DNA from: JAGMCJ01 sp046761005
GTDB lineage: Archaea > Thermoplasmatota > Thermoplasmata > RBG-16-68-12 > JAGMCJ01
Direction: 5' to 3'
Assembly (NCBI GenBank): GCA_046761005.1
Contig: JBHIFI010000060.1
Location: forward strand, 1 to 9,965
DNA: 9,965 nt
In this document: piece after piece, positions 6,596 to 9,965 of the stretch
Position numbering within the stretch: the first letter of the stretch is position 1
Layout: each line of letters starts with the position of its first letter
Position numbers and translations under genes: made by a program
The notes under the pieces: generated by a model
Database searches by the model: none
What the model saw: only the letters and a program-made list of their open reading frames with translations
What the model was told of the DNA's origin: nothing

Positions 6596-7621
6596 ATGAA
6601 AGCTGCCGTATTCTATGAAAAAGGTCAGCCTTTGAAGATTGAGGATGTTCCGATGCCTGAAGTTGATGAGTGCTGTCTGTTAGTCAAGGTCGCCGCTTGT
6701 GGTCTCTGCCGGACGGACCTGCACTACCTCCACGGGGTTCCGACTTTCAAGAAGCCGCCAATCATACTCGGCCACGAGATTAGCGGTACGGTCGAAGACA
6801 TGGGCTCTGAGGTCGAGGGGGCATCGAAGGGAGATAACGTTCTCATCCCGCCAGTGTTCTCCTGCGGCGACTGCGTCATGTGCAGGACGGGACGGGGAAC
6901 GCTCTGCACCAATCAGATTATGGTAGGCAATCACAGGGACGGCGGGTTCGCAGAGTACGTCTCCTTTCCCGCTCAATACGCATTCAAGCTTCCCGATGAG
7001 GTGCCTCTTCAGGAGGGCGCGATAATCTCGGATGCGATTTCCACTCCCTATCATGCGGTTGTGAACAGAGCGCAGGTTCAGGCGGGAGACAACGTCGCCA
7101 TCTTCGGATGCGGTGGCGTGGGCCTAGCGACGGTGCAGATGGCGGCTTTGGCGGGAGGCAACGTCATCGCCGTCGACATATTCGATGAGAAGCTTGAGAT
7201 GGCAAAGAGGGTGGGCGCTGTGGAGGTTCTGAATGCGAAGAAGGAAGAAGACGTCGCAAAGAGGATAAGGAGGCTCACTGGCGTAGGTGCAGACATCGCC
7301 ATAGAGGTTATAGGGAATCCCACGACGATAGAGCAGGCCTTCAATTCCGTGAGATGGGGAGGAAGAATCGTCGTGGTCGGTTACACGCATAAGGATGTCT
7401 CCCTGAACGCGGGAAAGATAATGTTCCGCGAGATCGAGATCAAGGGCTCTTTGGGATGCGGTCTTCAGGACTTCCCCAAGGTCATCGACCTCGTGAAGCA
7501 TGGGAAGATAGATGTCAAGGAGTTTGTGACTCACAGGTTCAAGCTGGATGACATCAATGAGGGCTTCGAACTACTGGAGAAGGGCGATCCCAACCTGATA
7601 AGGGCCATCGCGATTCCTTAG
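6596..7621 (+). CDS. Zinc-dependent alcohol dehydrogenase (medium-chain dehydrogenase/reductase family)
   Basis: A 341-residue cytoplasmic enzyme expected to interconvert an alcohol and an aldehyde or ketone with NAD(H). The GroES-like N-terminal domain carries the catalytic zinc ligands C38, H60 with E61, and probably D146, plus the four structural zinc cysteines C90, C93, C96 and C104. The Rossmann fold has GCGGVG at 171-176; D194 after the second strand favours NAD over NADP. The start is ATG at 6596, where the family's N-terminus (MKAAVFYEKGQPLKIEDVP) begins, with GGGGAGG just before it; the open frame extends 24 codons further upstream to a TTG but crosses the TATA box. It stands alone with its own promoter. 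The downstream propeller gene starts 74 bp later and has its own TATA-like box. Resemblance to alicyclic hydroxyacyl-CoA dehydrogenases or general alcohol dehydrogenases cannot be resolved by eye; the substrate is unknown. Confidence 0.92.
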   Translation: MKAAVFYEKGQPLKIEDVPMPEVDECCLLVKVAACGLCRTDLHYLHGVPTFKKPPIILGHEISGTVEDMGSEVEGASKGDNVLIPPVFSCGDCVMCRTGRGTLCTNQIMVGNHRDGGFAEYVSFPAQYAFKLPDEVPLQEGAIISDAISTPYHAVVNRAQVQAGDNVAIFGCGGVGLATVQMAALAGGNVIAVDIFDEKLEMAKRVGAVEVLNAKKEEDVAKRIRRLTGVGADIAIEVIGNPTTIEQAFNSVRWGGRIVVVGYTHKDVSLNAGKIMFREIEIKGSLGCGLQDFPKVIDLVKHGKIDVKEFVTHRFKLDDINEGFELLEKGDPNLIRAIAIP

Positions 7622-7650
7622 GCAAGATTCAAGTATGTTTGAATGGGCAA

Positions 7651-7658
7651 GGCTTAAA
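7651..7658 (+). promoter_or_regulatory. Putative TATA-like box of the propeller gene
   Basis: TTAAATGC within GGCTTAAATGC. Spacing predicts transcription from about 7680-7683. That would exclude the upstream TTG (7639) and the ATG (7678) as start codons and favours the TTG at 7696. The sequence is a weaker match than the other boxes in the window. Confidence 0.35.
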
Positions 7659-7695
7659 TGCCCAGCCATTGTTTTGGATGGAGGAGGGCAAAGGA

Positions 7696-8817
7696 TTGAA
7701 CGAGAGAAAGAGATTTCTTCTGGTAATGGTTACCCTAATCGTCGTATTCTCTCTCGTATTCTCAGTAGCGCTCATTCTTCTGCAAGGGAGCGTTGGAATC
7801 CGGATTTGGAAAGAGACAGGCAACTGGGGAAGCACAGAGGCAACATTCTCACCGGACGGGAAAAGAATGATCCTTCAAACATCTAGGGAAATTCGTCTCT
7901 ACAACGTAGAAGAGAAATCCCTGGTATGGACGTTCGAATACAAGGCCCAACCTTATGGTGTTGCTTATTCGAGGCTTGAAGACTACGTTGTGGCTGTGTC
8001 ATCGTACGAACTCTTTCTCTTCAAAGCGAACAACCCCACCCCTCTCTGGATCGCGGAGATATCCGAATCCAACATGAAGAGAGGGAAATTGCTGGACCTT
8101 TCGGACGATGCGAGCAGAATCGTCGTGGGAAGAACTGGATTCACAGACTATCCACCACGGCTTTATATATTCTCCAGGAATTCTCGGAGCCCGCTAGTTG
8201 AGTTTGTGGCTGGCGGTGAAGTAAACTCTGTTTCCATTAGTCCAAATGGTGAACTCGTGGCCATGGGTAGCGAGGACGGGAACGTGTACCTTTTCAGGAA
8301 TGATTCGACCACTCCAGTGATGAATTACAGCACAGAATCGATTGTTACTGCAGTGGAGCTCTCTTCGGATGGTTCGATACTAATGGCTGGAACCCTTCAC
8401 GGAAACATTCTCTTTCTAGATCTGAGCGCACCAGATCCGCTTTCGACATACGGCTATGCGACCGTGGGTGGCGAAGTCTGTGATATCAGGATAGCAAGGG
8501 CCACATCCCTTGTTTTCGTAGCCAGTGCTGATAACTCCATCTATGTGTTCGATTTGAACAGCCCAAACGTATCAAAACCAGTCGAAAAGATCAGCACAAT
8601 GATTGCAAACAAGTTGGTCAAGGTCACGGATAATGGTAAGCGATTCATCACCACTAACCTGATTGGCGGTGGAAAAGCCGTACAGTGGGATATGGGATCG
8701 AACATCGCTGTGGACGTGATTAGCTGGGGGAGGATTGAATCAATTGACATTACGCCTGATGGAAGATACTATCTTCTCTCGGAAGTTGACAAATTCGCTG
8801 TGTTCAGAAGCTTCTGA
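7696..8817 (+). CDS. Membrane-anchored WD40-like beta-propeller protein
   Basis: A 373-residue protein. The N-terminus MNERKR followed by a hydrophobic stretch (about 7-29) is a signal anchor, which places the rest outside the cell. The remainder contains about eight WD40-like blades, each with a D..SPDG-type turn then a ..LY.FD.-type strand; clear examples are SISPNGELVAMGSEDGNVYLF and ELSSDGSILMAGTLHGNILFL. The N-terminal strand GIRIWKETGNW resembles the outer strands and may close the ring with the last blade. The start is chosen as TTG at 7696 because GGAGGAGGG (7680-7688) lies 7 bases upstream. ATG at 7678 (six residues longer) and TTG at 7639 are alternatives without a ribosome binding site. 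No catalytic motif is visible; such propellers usually bind partners. It is not evidently co-transcribed with the neighbours. Confidence 0.8.
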   Translation: MNERKRFLLVMVTLIVVFSLVFSVALILLQGSVGIRIWKETGNWGSTEATFSPDGKRMILQTSREIRLYNVEEKSLVWTFEYKAQPYGVAYSRLEDYVVAVSSYELFLFKANNPTPLWIAEISESNMKRGKLLDLSDDASRIVVGRTGFTDYPPRLYIFSRNSRSPLVEFVAGGEVNSVSISPNGELVAMGSEDGNVYLFRNDSTTPVMNYSTESIVTAVELSSDGSILMAGTLHGNILFLDLSAPDPLSTYGYATVGGEVCDIRIARATSLVFVASADNSIYVFDLNSPNVSKPVEKISTMIANKLVKVTDNGKRFITTNLIGGGKAVQWDMGSNIAVDVISWGRIESIDITPDGRYYLLSEVDKFAVFRSF

Positions 8818-8829
8818 GACAAGAAAGCA

Positions 8830-8838
8830 TGATATATC
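8830..8838 (+). promoter_or_regulatory. Possible TATA box of the rubrerythrin gene
   Basis: TGATATATC in the 76-bp gap after the propeller gene. It predicts a start near 8860 and a leader of about 30 nt containing the AAAGGTGA ribosome binding site (8883-8890). A moderate match only. Confidence 0.4.
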
Positions 8839-8893
8839 TCGCTTGAATCACTATCAATACTCGAGTCGCAACAATCATTTGAAAGGTGAAAAA

Positions 8894-9433
8894 ATGGCAA
8901 AGGTGAAAGTATTCAGATGCAGGATTTGCGGCGATCCGTACATAGGAATTGAGCCGCCCGCAAGGTGCCCCTTCTGCGGAGCGCAGATCAAGTATTTCGT
9001 TGAGGCGGGTGAATGGAATCCGAGGGAATTCGACATTGAGCTGAGCGAAGTCGCCCGCCAGGACCTCGAGGCAGCCCTGAAGCTCGAGCTGAGCAATACA
9101 GCGTTTTATTCCTGCGCCGAGAACGTCGCCAAGAAGGCAGGAGATGAGTACGGCTTCGCCAAGTTCAAGGCTCTGAGAAAGGTTGAGGGAGAGCATGCGA
9201 GCGCGATCTGCAAGTTCTTGAAGATTTCAAAGCCCTCTCTAGAGGCCGGAACCTGCAGCGAGGACTTCAAGGAGAACACGCAGGAAGGATGGGAGAGGGA
9301 GGATCGCGCGATAAAGGCATACACCACATTCAGGGACAGGGCCATAGAGCCCAGATTGAAGGAATTCTTCGGCGCACTCGTCGAGATCGAAACCGATCAT
9401 CTGGACCTGCACGCGGAGAACCTAGGGAAGTAA
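8894..9433 (+). CDS. Rubrerythrin with N-terminal rubredoxin domain (reverse-type rubrerythrin)
   Basis: A 179-residue non-haem iron protein expected to reduce hydrogen peroxide (or oxygen) in the cytoplasm of an anaerobe. Residues 9-28 form a short rubredoxin-like iron site, C9-x2-C12 and C25-x2-C28. The following four-helix domain carries diiron ligands: E65, the pair E98-x2-H101, E131-x2-E134, and E166-x2-H169. This order (rubredoxin first) is the reverse of classical rubrerythrin and like the reverse rubrerythrins known from clostridia and archaea. The start is ATG at 8894, with AAAGGTGA just upstream, complementary to the archaeal 16S tail; the frame is open for 53 more codons but those overlap the propeller gene. 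C74, C106 and C121 are additional cysteines of unknown role. It probably protects oxygen-sensitive enzymes such as the AOR; that link is inference. Confidence 0.92.
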   Translation: MAKVKVFRCRICGDPYIGIEPPARCPFCGAQIKYFVEAGEWNPREFDIELSEVARQDLEAALKLELSNTAFYSCAENVAKKAGDEYGFAKFKALRKVEGEHASAICKFLKISKPSLEAGTCSEDFKENTQEGWEREDRAIKAYTTFRDRAIEPRLKEFFGALVEIETDHLDLHAENLGK

Positions 9434-9545
9434 TATATGGTCAGCACGAAATCCAGTTCGGTCGCACGTCATCGAGGTGGTGCTCATTGCCCTTGAGAGT
9501 GACGCAACGCTGTGAAAGCGGATTTTCAAAGAGATAGAGGTTTCT
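9434..9545. other. Intergenic region between rubrerythrin and the HEPN remnant
   Basis: About 110 bp between convergent genes. The minus strand is open from 9578 to 9441 as the tail of the second HEPN frame, but the encoded residues (ending DDVRPNWISC) match nothing I recognise. No terminator-like T tract is evident. Confidence 0.45.
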
Positions 9546-9619
9546 GAAGGCTTCTACGAATTCCTCAATGGCATCCATCAGTCGATGATGTCCTCGAGAT
9601 AGTCCCCGTGCTCCCTCAC
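9546..9619 (-). pseudogene. Frameshifted, truncated HEPN-domain (HepT/DUF86) toxin remnant
   Basis: Directly downstream of the nucleotidyltransferase gene, GTG at 9619-9617 overlaps its stop (GTGA, 4 nt) and begins VREHGDYLEDIID, typical of the first helix of HepT/DUF86 proteins. The frame then stops at TGA (9580-9578). A different frame continues with MDAIEEFVEAF, which matches the next residues of that helix, so a frameshift has split it. Beyond about 9546 neither frame looks like HEPN: the second frame runs 45 codons to a TGA at 9443-9441, and the catalytic R-x4-6-H motif near the C-terminus of HepT is absent. In intact MNT-HEPN pairs HepT is the RNase toxin and is neutralised by the nucleotidyltransferase. 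Here the toxin cannot be functional. The HEPN assignment rests on about 24 residues plus the gene order. Confidence 0.7.
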
Positions 9620-9879
9620 AGGTATCTGACCTCCTTGAGGATGTGCTTGCCTATCCTCGGTTTCAGGGCACTCCTCATCACCAAGTCGACTTTCCTTCCC
9701 AGGATCTCGCTCAGATGCCTCTCCAGCGCCACGAATTCGATGAGGCTTATCGGCTCCGTGAAATCTACGAGGATGTCAATGTCGCTTGTCGCTTCCTGTT
9801 CACCTCTCGCGAAGAAGCCGAAGATCCCGATTCTCCTGACTTTGAAGCTGTCTCTCAGAACAGTTCCGTTCTCCTTCAA
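9616..9879 (-). CDS. MntA-type minimal nucleotidyltransferase (antitoxin of MNT-HEPN pairs), with altered active-site Ser
   Basis: An 87-residue minimal nucleotidyltransferase. The core IGIFGFFARGEQEATSDID carries the DxD metal-binding pair (SDIDILVDF), and the C-terminus VDLVMRSALKPRIGKHILKEVRYL is typical of archaeal family members. MntA proteins adenylylate and neutralise HepT toxins. The usual GS motif (FGSxARGE) reads FGFFARGE: the Ser that helps bind the nucleotide triphosphate is Phe (TTC, one base from TCC). The start is uncertain. TTG at 9879-9877 has AGAGG close by, but the frame stays open to the window edge, with plausible family-like residues (GIERKLKENG) before it and no ATG or GTG. 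The true start may lie outside, or an upstream frameshift may have removed it. Its partner HepT is broken, so the gene may be decaying as well. Confidence 0.82.
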   Translation of the reverse strand: MKENGTVLRDSFKVRRIGIFGFFARGEQEATSDIDILVDFTEPISLIEFVALERHLSEILGRKVDLVMRSALKPRIGKHILKEVRYL

Positions 9880-9965
9880 CTTCCTCTCTATCCCGTCAGT
9901 GCCCTCTTCCAGGCAATCACCTTGTTTCGAAGATTCGGAATGAATCTCAGCGTAAAAGAAGTTTT

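Noticed and set aside
7124..7534. 136-codon minus-strand frame opposite the alcohol dehydrogenase
   Set aside because: Antisense shadow of a well-supported enzyme.
8735..8893. 53-codon N-terminal extension of the rubrerythrin
   Set aside because: It overlaps the propeller gene end and has no family resemblance; ATG 8894 has a good ribosome binding site.
8804..9196. 130-codon minus-strand frame opposite the rubrerythrin
   Set aside because: Antisense shadow of a gene with intact metal ligands and ribosome binding site.

Overview
The window reads as chromosomal DNA of a euryarchaeon, most likely a Thermoplasmata-like lineage. This is an inference. The support is archaeal-type TTTATA promoter boxes about 25 bp before predicted transcription starts, GGAGG/GGTGA ribosome binding sites, frequent TTG and GTG starts, a tungsten aldehyde:ferredoxin oxidoreductase, a rubrerythrin, and a large secreted N-glycosylation-rich protein with a C-terminal membrane anchor. 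No rRNA, tRNA, CRISPR array or insertion sequence was seen.

Layout, left to right. Positions 1-116 hold the C-terminal end of a PIN-domain (VapC-type) protein on the + strand. After a 273-bp gap without a gene comes a three-gene minus-strand operon, read from right to left: a MoaD/ThiS-like sulfur carrier (2722-2997), a tungsten aldehyde:ferredoxin oxidoreductase (AOR, 839-2677) and a polyferredoxin with sixteen cluster cysteines (390-842). A divergent promoter region (2998-3135) with a perfect 8-bp inverted repeat separates this operon from a + strand gene for an 1118-residue surface protein (3136-6492). That protein has a signal peptide, a LamG-like domain, two repeats of one Ig-like type, five of another, and three C-terminal membrane segments. 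Next on the + strand are a zinc-dependent alcohol dehydrogenase (6596-7621), a membrane-anchored WD40-like beta-propeller (7696-8817) and a rubrerythrin with an N-terminal rubredoxin domain (8894-9433). At the right edge, on the minus strand, is an MntA-type nucleotidyltransferase (9616-9879) coupled by a GTGA overlap to a frameshifted, truncated HEPN (HepT) remnant.

How the genes may work together. The operon looks like a self-contained aldehyde-oxidation unit: AOR catalysis, an electron-transfer subunit like AorA, and a sulfur carrier that could serve pyranopterin (tungsten cofactor) synthesis. The nearby alcohol dehydrogenase could supply or consume the aldehyde, and rubrerythrin would protect oxygen-sensitive metalloenzymes; both links are inference from proximity only. 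The surface protein and the anchored propeller are probably cell-envelope proteins of unknown role. Both window edges carry toxin-antitoxin-type genes (PIN; MNT/HEPN), one of them visibly decayed. I found no clearly new multi-gene system. The best leads are the palindrome between the divergent promoters, the architecture of the surface protein, and the decayed MNT/HEPN pair whose nucleotidyltransferase lacks the active-site serine.
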